Shown: piece by piece, positions 1 through 6,659 of the stretch
How the letters are laid out: each line of letters starts with the position of its first letter
Numbering within the stretch: the stretch's first letter is position 1
From: Candidatus Jordarchaeum madagascarense
GTDB lineage: Archaea; Asgardarchaeota; Jordiarchaeia; Jordiarchaeales; Jordiarchaeaceae
NCBI GenBank assembly: GCA_019056875.1
Contig: DXJA01000303.1
Coordinates: 1 to 8,211 of the forward strand
Reading direction: 5' to 3'
DNA: 8,211 bases
The notes under the pieces: generated by a model
The model's database searches: none
Told to the model about the DNA's origin: nothing
Seen by the model: only the letters and a program-made list of their open reading frames with translations
Translations under genes and position numbers: made by a program

Positions 1-1090
1 AATGTTTTTTGCTAATGTTGCCATAGCTACTAGTTTTATCATTATTCTTCTGTTTGCTAAGGATCTGGGGGCTTCAGACACCACGCTCGGTGTTATCGGT
101 GCGGGATATGGGCTGGCTCTGCTCGTTTCCTCATACATTTTCGGCTGGGCTGCCGATGTCACCGGGAGAAGAGTTCTCTTACTGGCTGGCTTGTTAAGCT
201 CTGCGGTGATGTTCTCTGTGCAGTTTTTGGTTCCCAATGAGACTGTTTTGGGTATAACTTGGTCTTTAGCGGGTTTCTGTGGGGGAATCTATCCTCAAGC
301 CTTGATAGCCTACGGCTACGAACTGAGGAAAAAGGTGGGTAAATTTGTATCCTACGGTTCTCTGGGCTGGGGTTTGGGCAACCTTATGGCGGGAATTCTT
401 GCTATCTACTGGGAAGTATTCCTCTTCGCGGGCTTGTTCTTCTTCTTAGGATTTATAGTTGCACTAAGAATGACAATTACCGATGTTAAACTCAAAGTAC
501 CCTTGTTTCCAAAACATGTAATTAAGAGAAACATATCCATTTACGTAGCATTCTTCATGAGACACACAGGCGCTTATGCTACATGGATTATTTTCCCACT
601 CTTCCTAAGCCAGTTGGGTGCAAGCGAGTTTTGGATAGGAATACTATACGCGATAAATTCCTTCGGTCAATTCTTCATAATGAGACCCTTAGATAGGTTC
701 AAAAGCACATCCTTAGTTATCTCGGGGCTTTCATTCACTGCTTTGACCTTCGCCTTATACTTCTTAGCACAAAACTTTTGGCAAACAATCCCCATGCAGC
801 TAGCTCTAGCCCTCTCATGGTCTCTACTGTATATCGGCTCCCTAAAATTCGTAGCCGAAAGCGGGGTCGAGAGAGGAACTTCCGTAGGTTTACTCAACCT
901 CACCCTGAGCCTTTCAACCGTTGTGGGACCCCTAATCGGAGGAGTCATCAGCCAAATATGGGGATACCGATACACGATGCTCTTCGCTCTAGCCATGGTT
1001 CTCGCTGGTTTAGTATTTTTCACACTCTACCTACGACACAACAAAAACAACTCCCAAGAAACGCAAAGTAAAAAGAATGAAAAATTGTAA
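1..1090 (+). CDS. MFS transporter, 5'-partial
   Basis: Integral membrane transporter of the major facilitator superfamily; the substrate cannot be told from sequence. The reading frame is open from the first bases and the protein is hydrophobic throughout, with about 11-12 predicted membrane segments. Between the second and third segments it carries the MFS loop motif GWAADVTGRR (G48, D52, G55, R56, R57 counting from the ATG at base 2). A second-half counterpart lies around RPLDRFKS. A glycine-rich stretch (GPLIGGVIS) precedes the last two helices, and the tail is basic and polar. The visible 362 residues begin directly inside the first helix, whereas most family members have a short N-terminal tail and are about 380-400 residues long. 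The Met at base 2 is therefore probably internal and the true start lies left of the window. It ends in TAA and converges on the flavodoxin-like gene. Third codon bases shift from T-rich at the 5' end to C/A-rich at the 3' end. The family call is firm; a drug or metabolite exporter role is a guess. Confidence 0.88.
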   Translation, partial: MFFANVAIATSFIIILLFAKDLGASDTTLGVIGAGYGLALLVSSYIFGWAADVTGRRVLLLAGLLSSAVMFSVQFLVPNETVLGITWSLAGFCGGIYPQALIAYGYELRKKVGKFVSYGSLGWGLGNLMAGILAIYWEVFLFAGLFFFLGFIVALRMTITDVKLKVPLFPKHVIKRNISIYVAFFMRHTGAYATWIIFPLFLSQLGASEFWIGILYAINSFGQFFIMRPLDRFKSTSLVISGLSFTALTFALYFLAQNFWQTIPMQLALALSWSLLYIGSLKFVAESGVERGTSVGLLNLTLSLSTVVGPLIGGVISQIWGYRYTMLFALAMVLAGLVFFTLYLRHNKNNSQETQSKKNEKL

Positions 1091-1108
1091 AAGGCCTTTT
1101 TTTAAAAA
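1088..1108. terminator. AT-rich bidirectional termination region between convergent genes
   Basis: Right after the MFS stop codon lies the palindrome AAAAGGCCTTTT (1089-1100), running into seven T's (1097-1103) and then five A's (1104-1108). The + strand thus offers a U-run for the MFS transcript, and the - strand offers a U-run for the flavodoxin-like transcript, which ends at 1116. T-rich tracts are the usual archaeal intrinsic termination signal. The short palindrome could add a weak hairpin but may be chance. Confidence 0.5.
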
Positions 1109-1115
1109 CTTATTT

Positions 1116-1571
1116 TCAAATCTTGGTAGAAATACTTTTCCCGAACTCCTCAGCTCTGGCAAGTTCTCCCTCAACAAGCGGGCCCTTCAAAATTCCCTTA
1201 GCCTCCGCTCCAAAACCCGGAGCCACCATTTTTAGCCCTGGAATTTTTTCCCTGATCTGTTTCTCCATTTTTTGAACAGCTCTAGGATCACCTTTCACGT
1301 GTGTGTCGAAAACAGCGCCTGTTTTTCCTTTCAAATTAAGCTTTTCTAACTTTTTCAGAAAATTCTTGATGTCTCCAACCGGTCCTCCCACGTGATTTGC
1401 GGAACCAATAATTAGTGCATTGTAGTCCAAAGCTTCTTCGGGTTTAGTAACCTTAATGTCCTTGACTACAGCCTCTGCCTTTTTCGTTGCATTAATACCC
1501 TTGGCTATTGCTTCTGCTATTGCTTTGGTGTTTCCCGTCTTGCTCCAATAAACAACTAATACTTTTGGCAT
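1116..1571 (-). CDS. Flavodoxin-like FMN-binding protein
   Basis: A 151-residue single-domain protein of the flavodoxin fold, the usual length for short-chain flavodoxins, and expected to be a soluble cytoplasmic one- or two-electron carrier. The first strand (MPKVLVVYWS) leads into the FMN phosphate loop SKTGNTK (residues 10-16), which matches the flavodoxin T/S-x-T-G-N-T pattern. The second flavin loop is around GSANHVGGPVGD (57-68) and the third around FDTHVKGDP (88-96). No iron-sulphur or transmembrane segment is present. In the coding direction a GGAG lies about 12 nt before the ATG. The gene diverges from the oxidoreductase cluster and could serve it as an electron carrier, but nothing in the sequence proves this. 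Other flavodoxin-fold roles (NAD(P)H:quinone reductase, protoporphyrinogen oxidase HemG-like, FMN reductase) are possible. The first loop favours FMN binding over the FMN-reductase (NADPH-dependent) pattern. Confidence 0.85.
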   Translation of the reverse strand: MPKVLVVYWSKTGNTKAIAEAIAKGINATKKAEAVVKDIKVTKPEEALDYNALIIGSANHVGGPVGDIKNFLKKLEKLNLKGKTGAVFDTHVKGDPRAVQKMEKQIREKIPGLKMVAPGFGAEAKGILKGPLVEGELARAEEFGKSISTKI

Positions 1572-1583
1572 GAAAACAACACT

Positions 1584-1627
1584 ACTCCTATATTATTTAC
1601 TTCTCTATCCCATAGGGAGTCTATATA
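1584..1627 (-). promoter_or_regulatory. Candidate promoter and RBS of the flavodoxin-like gene
   Basis: Read on the - strand, a TATA-like ATATATAG (1620-1627) predicts transcription starting near 1600. That gives a leader of about 28 nt with a GGAG at 1584-1587. A second AT-rich candidate (TAAATAATATA, about 1589-1599) would instead give an almost leaderless transcript. The choice between them is open. Confidence 0.35.
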
Positions 1628-1751
1628 TTCCACACAAGAAATTATTAAGTATCTTTCGGGAAAAAGAGATTTATGTGTGTACATTGAAGGCGATGAACAG
1701 CTAGAGGAAATAAAAATTAGTTGTAAAGAGGTATCCCTAATCTTTTTCTCT

Positions 1752-1815
1752 ATTAAAATCCTAGGATTGCACTTAGATTCGTTATTAAAATTTTAGCATT
1801 GTGTTTAGAATATCT
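1752..1815. repeat. Two-copy imperfect tandem repeat, 32-bp unit, upstream of gene A
   Basis: Units 1752-1783 and 1784-1815 align without gaps and agree at 22 of 32 positions, with 20 matches in the first 26. Shared blocks are ATTAAAAT, TAG, ATTG and TTAGA at identical offsets. The pair ends at the TATA-like box of the oxidoreductase cluster, the usual place for archaeal activator binding. The 32-bp period is close to three helical turns, which would put two bound proteins on the same DNA face. That it is an operator is inference. Confidence 0.4.
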
Positions 1816-1824
1816 ATAAATAAT
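1813..1824 (+). promoter_or_regulatory. Candidate TATA box for the oxidoreductase cluster
   Basis: TCTATAAATAAT resembles the archaeal TATA consensus. It predicts a transcript start near 1845 and a leader of about 70 nt before gene A. It is the best box in the divergent intergenic region on the + strand. No bacterial -35/-10 pair stands out at the same place, though AT-richness makes chance matches likely. Confidence 0.4.
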
Positions 1825-1868
1825 ATTTTCACCTAAAAGACTAAAATCAAGAATCAGAAAAACCTTTT

Positions 1869-1881
1869 ACAAATTATTTGT
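1869..1881. repeat. Short palindrome in gene A leader
   Basis: ACAAAT-T-ATTTGT has perfect 6-bp arms around one central base. It lies between the predicted transcript start and the start codon of gene A, a position suited to a repressor. It is short and AT-rich, so chance occurrence is realistic. Confidence 0.22.
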
Positions 1882-1904
1882 TTCCATTATTGTGGCGTTG
1901 AAAT

Positions 1905-1910
1905 GGTGAG
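1905..1910 (+). promoter_or_regulatory. Ribosome binding site of gene A
   Basis: GGTGAG ends 6 nt before the ATG at 1917 and matches the archaeal anti-SD (complement of GGAGGTGATC). It supports that start over the ATG at 1903, which is out of frame. Confidence 0.7.
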
Positions 1911-1916
1911 AGAGAA

Positions 1917-3416
1917 ATGCCTGAGAAGTATGATGTAATAGTTATTGGTAGTGGCTTGGGAGGTCTTTCCTCCGCTGCTCTGCTGGCTAAGAATGGGTTG
2001 AGTGTTCTTCTACTCGAAAAAAGAGAACTACCCGGCGGATGTGCAACCGGTTTTATTAGGGGGCGCTTCGAATTTGACGCTTCACTCCATATGCTTTCTG
2101 GTACGGATTTGGAGCGAAAAACCGGAAACCTCATTCCTTACCTTGAAGAACTCGGTATTACCAAGAAGGTAGGATTCAAAAAACTGAAGAACGTTTATCA
2201 ATGCGTGTTTCCAGACTTTGAAATCACTCTACCCGCTGGCAGAGAAAATATTGAAAACGTGTTAAAAGAAAATTTCCCCAAGGACAGCGAAGACATAACA
2301 AATTTTTTAAACAGGATGTTCGCAACCTTCGAAACCACTAACAAATTCCGAAAAGGAGATCCCAGTCTCACCCAGGAAGAACTCTCACAGAACTTGCTCG
2401 GGTACTTGGGTAAAACTTGTGCGGAAATAATGTATCCTGAAGTTAAGAATCCTTTGGTGAGGGCTATAATTTCTCAACTCTGGATGTTTCTGGGTTTGCC
2501 ACCCAAAAAAGTCGACTACATTATCTTTGCGGTTGCCATGTCCCACCTCTTTCATTATGGAGGAGCACAGCCCAAGGAGAAATCCCATGGCTTTGTGGCG
2601 GCTTTTGTTGAGCTGATCACAGAGTATGGTGGCGAAGTCCGCTTCGGTTGCGGAGCTAAGAGGATACTCACAGAGGGAGACAAAGTAACCGGGGTTTTAA
2701 CCGATGATGATGAACAGATAAAATCCGATTTTATTGTTTCAAATGCTAACCCGATAACCATGTCACTAGATCTAATAGGAGCGGACAAAATACCCATTAC
2801 ATATTTCGATAAACTCAGGTCGAATGAGGTGGGCATATCTCTGATTGGAGTCTACATGGGATTGGATGTTCCGTACAATAAACTTGGGATAAAAGAGTTT
2901 GAAATCGGTTTAAACGACCACCCAGACTTTGATAAAGCTTACGAAAAGGCGTTTACCCTAGAAGAACCAGAGCACCAATTAATCACCACATACAACCTAG
3001 CCTACCCCGATTTCACACCACCCCGAACATCAATAATCACCCTCACTGCCCCGAGTTACGCAGACCCCTGGTACAATTTACCGCCCCACAAATACGTAGA
3101 AACCAAAAATAGGCTTGCAGACCAACTGATTACAAAGGCCGAAAAAGTAGCACCGGGACTCCGGGAACACGTAGAGGTGGTAGAAGTATTCACACCATTA
3201 ACCATAATGAGGTATACCGGCAACCATGGAGGAACCTATCTCGGATTCAGTTTCTCTACTGCCGGAACACCACCCTTAAGGCTTTCACAGGAAGGACCGT
3301 TAAAAGGGCTCTACCTGGCAAGCGCCTGGAGCCAGCCGGGAGGAGCCTACGAAAACTGTGTACTGTCAGGTAAGGCGGCAGCTGAACTAATAATTGCTAA
3401 AAAGGATGAAGGTTAA
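1917..3416 (+). CDS. Gene A: phytoene desaturase / saturase-family FAD oxidoreductase
   Basis: Flavoprotein of 499 residues, near the usual 490-520 for CrtI/COG1233-like enzymes that add or remove hydrogens at C=C bonds of isoprenoid-type substrates. The N-terminal Rossmann FAD motif is complete: GSGLGG (11-16), with the ribose-binding acidic E34 at the end of the second strand. It is followed by PGGCATGF and RGRFEFDASLH; H58 is conserved in all three paralogs of this cluster and recalls the F-D-x-G-x-H motif of retinol saturase and CrtO types. The second FAD-contact segment is around GGEVRFGCGAKRIL to SNANP (about 238-283). The C-terminal FAD motif is GLYLASAWSQPGG (464-476), with C481 shortly after. 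There is no signal peptide or clear membrane helix, so peripheral membrane association is the likely location. It is first of three tandem paralogs and closest to gene B. Third codon bases change strongly from T/G at the 5' end to C/A near the 3' end. The family is firm, but direction of reaction and substrate are unknown. Confidence 0.88.
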   Translation: MPEKYDVIVIGSGLGGLSSAALLAKNGLSVLLLEKRELPGGCATGFIRGRFEFDASLHMLSGTDLERKTGNLIPYLEELGITKKVGFKKLKNVYQCVFPDFEITLPAGRENIENVLKENFPKDSEDITNFLNRMFATFETTNKFRKGDPSLTQEELSQNLLGYLGKTCAEIMYPEVKNPLVRAIISQLWMFLGLPPKKVDYIIFAVAMSHLFHYGGAQPKEKSHGFVAAFVELITEYGGEVRFGCGAKRILTEGDKVTGVLTDDDEQIKSDFIVSNANPITMSLDLIGADKIPITYFDKLRSNEVGISLIGVYMGLDVPYNKLGIKEFEIGLNDHPDFDKAYEKAFTLEEPEHQLITTYNLAYPDFTPPRTSIITLTAPSYADPWYNLPPHKYVETKNRLADQLITKAEKVAPGLREHVEVVEVFTPLTIMRYTGNHGGTYLGFSFSTAGTPPLRLSQEGPLKGLYLASAWSQPGGAYENCVLSGKAAAELIIAKKDEG

Positions 3417-3457
3417 TAATTTAGAAAAATAAAAATAGGTGGTGTCCATAGAAAGTT

Positions 3458-3465
3458 CTATATTA
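3458..3465 (+). promoter_or_regulatory. Possible internal TATA box upstream of gene B
   Basis: CTATATTA, preceded by the BRE-like AGAAAG, predicts a start near 3487-3490. If real, gene B may be transcribed on its own with a leader of about 40 nt ahead of the RBS-selected start. The gap between A and B is short enough that read-through from A is equally plausible. Confidence 0.27.
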
Positions 3466-3493
3466 ATCAATTCTCTGTGTAAAGATAATTAAT

Positions 3494-5047
3494 TTGGGAG
3501 TATTAAGGGTAGTTTTGGAGGTGTCAATTATAGTTGACCGATATGATGCAATAGTTATTGGCGCGGGTTTGGGCGGTCTTTCCTCCGCTGCCCTGCTTGC
3601 TAAGAACGGATTGAGTGTTCTTCTAATCGAAAAGAATGAACTACCTGGTGGCTGCGCAACTGGTTTTATCAGGGGACGCTTCGAATTTGATGCGTCTCTC
3701 CATTCGATTCCCTCTATGGATATGATGGGAAAGCCCGACAATCCTTATCCTTATTTTGAAGAACTCGGCTTGACCAAGAAGTTGGAATTCAAAAAGTTAC
3801 CCAACGTTTATCAAAGCGTTTTTCCAGACTTTGAAATCACCTTGCCCGTAGGTAGAGAAAATATTGAAGGCGCACTATTAGATAACTTTCCCAAAGAGAG
3901 CGAGGGAATAACCAAAATTTTTGACAGAATATTTGCAACCTATGAAACTATCAAAAAATTCAGAAAAAAAGACCCCAGTCTTACTCAGGAAGAGCTTCAG
4001 AAAAATGTCTTTGGATATATGGGTAAGACTTGGGGGGAAATATTGTATCCCGAAGTTAAGGATCCAAGGGTGAGGGCGATAATCTCTCAGCTTTGGGTAT
4101 ATGGTTTTGGTCTACCACCCAAGAAGATGGACTACCTCACTTTTGCGTTGGGATCGGCCCACATTTATCAATTTGGGTGGAATCAGATAAAGGGGAAAGC
4201 CCCCACCTTAGTGAACGCCTTTGTTGAGCTGATCACAGAATACGGGGGAGAAATTCGCTTACAATGCGAGGCTAAGAAGATTCTTACCGAGGGAGATAAG
4301 GTAAAAGGAGTTTTAACCAAAAACGATGAACTAGTAAAATCAGATTTCGTGATTTCAAACTCTAATCCGATAACCATGACACTGGATCTAATTGGAGCGG
4401 ATAAAATACCAGAATCCTACTTCTCTAAATTAAGGTCAAACGAAGTGGGCATATCCCTAATGGGAGTTCACATGGGACTGGATGTTCCACACTCCAAACT
4501 TGGAATAGACGAGTTTGAGATATTTCAAAACGATCATTATGACACTGATAAGATTTACGACAAAGCTTTTACACTGGAAGAACCAGAGATGCAGTTTATC
4601 ACCACATACAACCTTGCCTACTCCAATTATTCTCCCCCCGGAACATCAGTAATTGTCCTGAGCGCACCAAGTTATGCAGACCCCTGGTACACTTTGCCAC
4701 CACACAAATATGTTGAAGCCAAGAATCGGCTCGCAGATAAGCTGATCACAAAAGCAGAAAAGATAGCGCCAGGACTCCGGGAACACATAGAGGTAGTAGA
4801 AGTCTACACACCATTAACCATAATGAGGCATACTGGAAACCATGGAGGAACCTATGGTGGATTCAGCTACTCTCCAGCCGGAAGCTCACCCTTAAGACTC
4901 CCTCCGGAAGGACCAATAAAAGGACTCTATATAGCCAATGCTTGGGGCCAGCCGGGATGTGGCTATATTAACTGCATGCTATCTGGTAGGAATGCAGCCA
5001 AGAGGATAATTGCGAAAATGGATAAGCCCATTAATTACGTAAAATAA
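3494..5047 (+). CDS. Gene B: second CrtI-like FAD oxidoreductase, start uncertain
   Basis: Second paralog of the phytoene desaturase / saturase family. The coordinates take the first in-frame TTG (517 residues), but homology to A and C begins at VDRYDAIVIG, so the first dozen residues are probably not translated. Candidate starts are TTG 3494, TTG 3515, GTG 3521 (508 residues) and ATA 3530 (505 residues). The RBS and the alignment with gene C favour 3530, which is not a standard start codon. The frame is intact to TAA. The FAD motif GAGLGG, the ribose-binding Glu (in LLIEK), RGRFEFDASLH and the C-terminal GLYIANAWGQPG are all present. The last motif reads QPGCGY, with Cys where A and C have Gly. 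It is much closer to A than to C, with whole stretches such as SSAALLAKNGLSVLL and FVELITEYGGE shared, so A and B arose by the more recent duplication. Retained motifs over the full length argue against a pseudogene despite the start problem. Confidence 0.84.
   Translation: MGVLRVVLEVSIIVDRYDAIVIGAGLGGLSSAALLAKNGLSVLLIEKNELPGGCATGFIRGRFEFDASLHSIPSMDMMGKPDNPYPYFEELGLTKKLEFKKLPNVYQSVFPDFEITLPVGRENIEGALLDNFPKESEGITKIFDRIFATYETIKKFRKKDPSLTQEELQKNVFGYMGKTWGEILYPEVKDPRVRAIISQLWVYGFGLPPKKMDYLTFALGSAHIYQFGWNQIKGKAPTLVNAFVELITEYGGEIRLQCEAKKILTEGDKVKGVLTKNDELVKSDFVISNSNPITMTLDLIGADKIPESYFSKLRSNEVGISLMGVHMGLDVPHSKLGIDEFEIFQNDHYDTDKIYDKAFTLEEPEMQFITTYNLAYSNYSPPGTSVIVLSAPSYADPWYTLPPHKYVEAKNRLADKLITKAEKIAPGLREHIEVVEVYTPLTIMRHTGNHGGTYGGFSYSPAGSSPLRLPPEGPIKGLYIANAWGQPGCGYINCMLSGRNAAKRIIAKMDKPINYVK
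3517..3523 (+). promoter_or_regulatory. Strong RBS of gene B, pointing at an ATA codon
   Basis: GGAGGTG ends 6 nt before ATA at 3530, the same spacing as GGAGGG before the ATG of gene C. No ATG, GTG or TTG occurs in frame at the distance this RBS predicts. It therefore either selects a non-standard start or belongs to a gene whose start codon has mutated. Confidence 0.6.
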
Positions 5048-5144
5048 ATATATGACCAATCCAAGAAAATTCTAATTAACTCAAAATATCTGTGTATAGA
5101 TAGATTTTTGGGGGATACCAAGAAAATAAATTGGAGGGATAATT
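5048..5144 (+). promoter_or_regulatory. Gene C leader, with a segment duplicated from the gene B leader
   Basis: This intergenic stretch contains TCTGTGTATAGATA (5089-5102). The gene B leader holds TCTGTGTAAAGATA (3474-3487), and both lie exactly 56 nt from the aligned start position (5145 and 3530). G/T-rich sequence follows in each, then an RBS (GGAGGG at 5133-5138 here). The leader thus appears to have been copied along with the coding sequence. No convincing TATA box was found; AAAATATCT at 5083-5091 is a weak candidate. Confidence 0.4.
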
Positions 5145-6638
5145 ATGGTTGACAGATGCGATGTGATAGTTATAGGTGCGGGTTTGGGTGACCTTGCATC
5201 AGCAGCGACACTGGCTAAAAATGGGTTAAGTGTATTGCTTTTGGAACGCCATCATCAGCCCGGAGGCTACGCTTCAACATTCGTTAGGGGACGGTTTGAG
5301 TTTGAAATCGCTCTCCACCAGTTGTCGGGCCTAAATCTTAAAGAGAAGAGTGGACTATATCCCTTCTTTGAAGAAATCGGCATAATGGACAGGGTTGAAT
5401 TTCTGGAATTGGGAGACAACTATCGCGCTATATTCCCTGACATCGATATAACAATTCCCGCTAATAGGGAGGTTGCGGAAGGAATCTTAATGGACAATTT
5501 TCCCCACGAAGCGGAAGGTATTAAGCAAGTTTTCAAAACCTCATTTGGAACCAGTGACGCTATTCACTATCTGGAAAGAGGAGAGCCCAAGCTGACCCAA
5601 GAGCAGCTCCAGGAATATCTTTTCAGTAAAATGGATAAAACCTGGGGAGAAATAGTGAACTCCTATGTGAAAGATGAAAAGCTTAGAGCAGTACTCAGCG
5701 TGTATTGGCCCTATTTAGGTTTACCGCCATCACAAATTTCCTATCTCATTTTTGCTATTGCCTTTGCTTCATATATAAGAAATGGACCCAAGCAAATCTT
5801 TGGGAAATCCGCCATGTTGGCTAGAGCTTTTGTAGACATCATCGAGGAAAACGGGGGAGAGGTTAGATTAGGCTGTGGTGCCAAAAAAATCCTCACAGAG
5901 GGAGACAAAGTAAAGGGTGTACTCACAGATAACGACGAAAAAATTAATACCAACTACATTATCTCAAACGTGAATCCTATAACAACCGCACTAAACCTAA
6001 TCGGGGCAGACAAAGTACCCGAAACCTTTTTTGAAAAAATAAGATCCAGTGAAGTCGCCATGTCACTGGTAAGCGCTTATATGGGTTTGGATGTTTCCTG
6101 CGAGGAACTTGGTATAGATGATTTTGAGATATGGTACTATGACACCTATGATCACGACCGTGTTTACGAGTCCATGAAGAAACTGGGTGACCCCGAATTA
6201 GTCCTACTCACAGCCTACAACAAGGGTGATCCCCACTTTTCACCTCCGGGAACCTCTGTAATCGTGCTCACAGCTGGCAGCGCCGCCGAACCCTGGTATA
6301 ATATTCCCCCGTCGAAGTATGTGGAAACTAAAAACAAGTTCGCCGACATGCTGATTAACAAGGTGGAAAAGTATGTGCCCGGCTTAAGGGAGCACACAGA
6401 GGTTGTGGAGGTTGCAACTCCGATAACCTATATGAGATACTCAGGCAACCCCGGCGGAACCTATCTAGGATTCGCCTATACCCCCAAGGATGGTCCACTC
6501 TCACGTATGGGTAACGAGGGACCTCTTAAGGGCCTCTACTTTGCAGGAGCTTGGACCCAGCCCGGAGGAGGTTACGATCCTTGTATGATATCTGGCCGCT
6601 GGGCCGCAGAAAAAGTAATAAAAGAAATAAAAAAGTAA
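5145..6638 (+). CDS. Gene C: third, more divergent CrtI-like FAD oxidoreductase
   Basis: A 497-residue member of the same family, starting at ATG with GGAGGG 6 nt upstream. The overall plan matches A and B: N-terminal dinucleotide-binding strand, acidic E34, PGGYASTFVRGRFEFE, H58, a second FAD segment GGEVRLGCGAKKILTEGD, and C-terminal GLYFAGAWTQPGGGY (463-477) followed by C480. It is the closest of the three to the common family form at the C-terminus. At the N-terminus the FAD motif reads GAGLGD, so the third glycine of GxGxxG is Asp16. PGGYAS replaces PGGCAT, and the substrate-side segments differ more than A does from B. These differences suggest another substrate or another step. It is 21 nt upstream of the [2Fe-2S] reductase gene and probably shares its transcript, making it the most direct redox partner candidate. 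The substrate is unknown. Confidence 0.87.
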   Translation: MVDRCDVIVIGAGLGDLASAATLAKNGLSVLLLERHHQPGGYASTFVRGRFEFEIALHQLSGLNLKEKSGLYPFFEEIGIMDRVEFLELGDNYRAIFPDIDITIPANREVAEGILMDNFPHEAEGIKQVFKTSFGTSDAIHYLERGEPKLTQEQLQEYLFSKMDKTWGEIVNSYVKDEKLRAVLSVYWPYLGLPPSQISYLIFAIAFASYIRNGPKQIFGKSAMLARAFVDIIEENGGEVRLGCGAKKILTEGDKVKGVLTDNDEKINTNYIISNVNPITTALNLIGADKVPETFFEKIRSSEVAMSLVSAYMGLDVSCEELGIDDFEIWYYDTYDHDRVYESMKKLGDPELVLLTAYNKGDPHFSPPGTSVIVLTAGSAAEPWYNIPPSKYVETKNKFADMLINKVEKYVPGLREHTEVVEVATPITYMRYSGNPGGTYLGFAYTPKDGPLSRMGNEGPLKGLYFAGAWTQPGGGYDPCMISGRWAAEKVIKEIKK

Positions 6639-6645
6639 GAAAAAA

Positions 6646-6651
6646 GGAGGT
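6646..6651 (+). promoter_or_regulatory. RBS fixing the GTG start of the reductase gene
   Basis: GGAGGT lies 8 nt before GTG 6660 in the 21-nt gap behind gene C. No ATG is in frame until well inside the FAD domain, so the GTG start is the one supported. Confidence 0.75.
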
Positions 6652-6659
6652 AGTTATAA

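Noticed and set aside
667..1071. Overlapping frames on both strands inside the MFS gene
   Set aside because: They lie inside a well-supported membrane protein frame, have no RBS, and show no recognisable domain.
1874..2134. Antisense open frame over the start of gene A, with a similar one at 3463-3741 over gene B
   Set aside because: The two antisense translations resemble each other only because the sense strands are paralogous. No RBS or family signature supports them.
3494..5047. Gene B as a pseudogene because of the ATA at its expected start
   Set aside because: The rest of the frame is uninterrupted, all FAD motifs are retained, and alternative GTG/TTG starts exist, so inactivation is not shown.
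1917..6638. Carotenoid biosynthesis cluster
   Set aside because: The family includes carotenoid desaturases, but no phytoene synthase, prenyl synthase or cyclase is present, and the reductase partner is not typical of such clusters.
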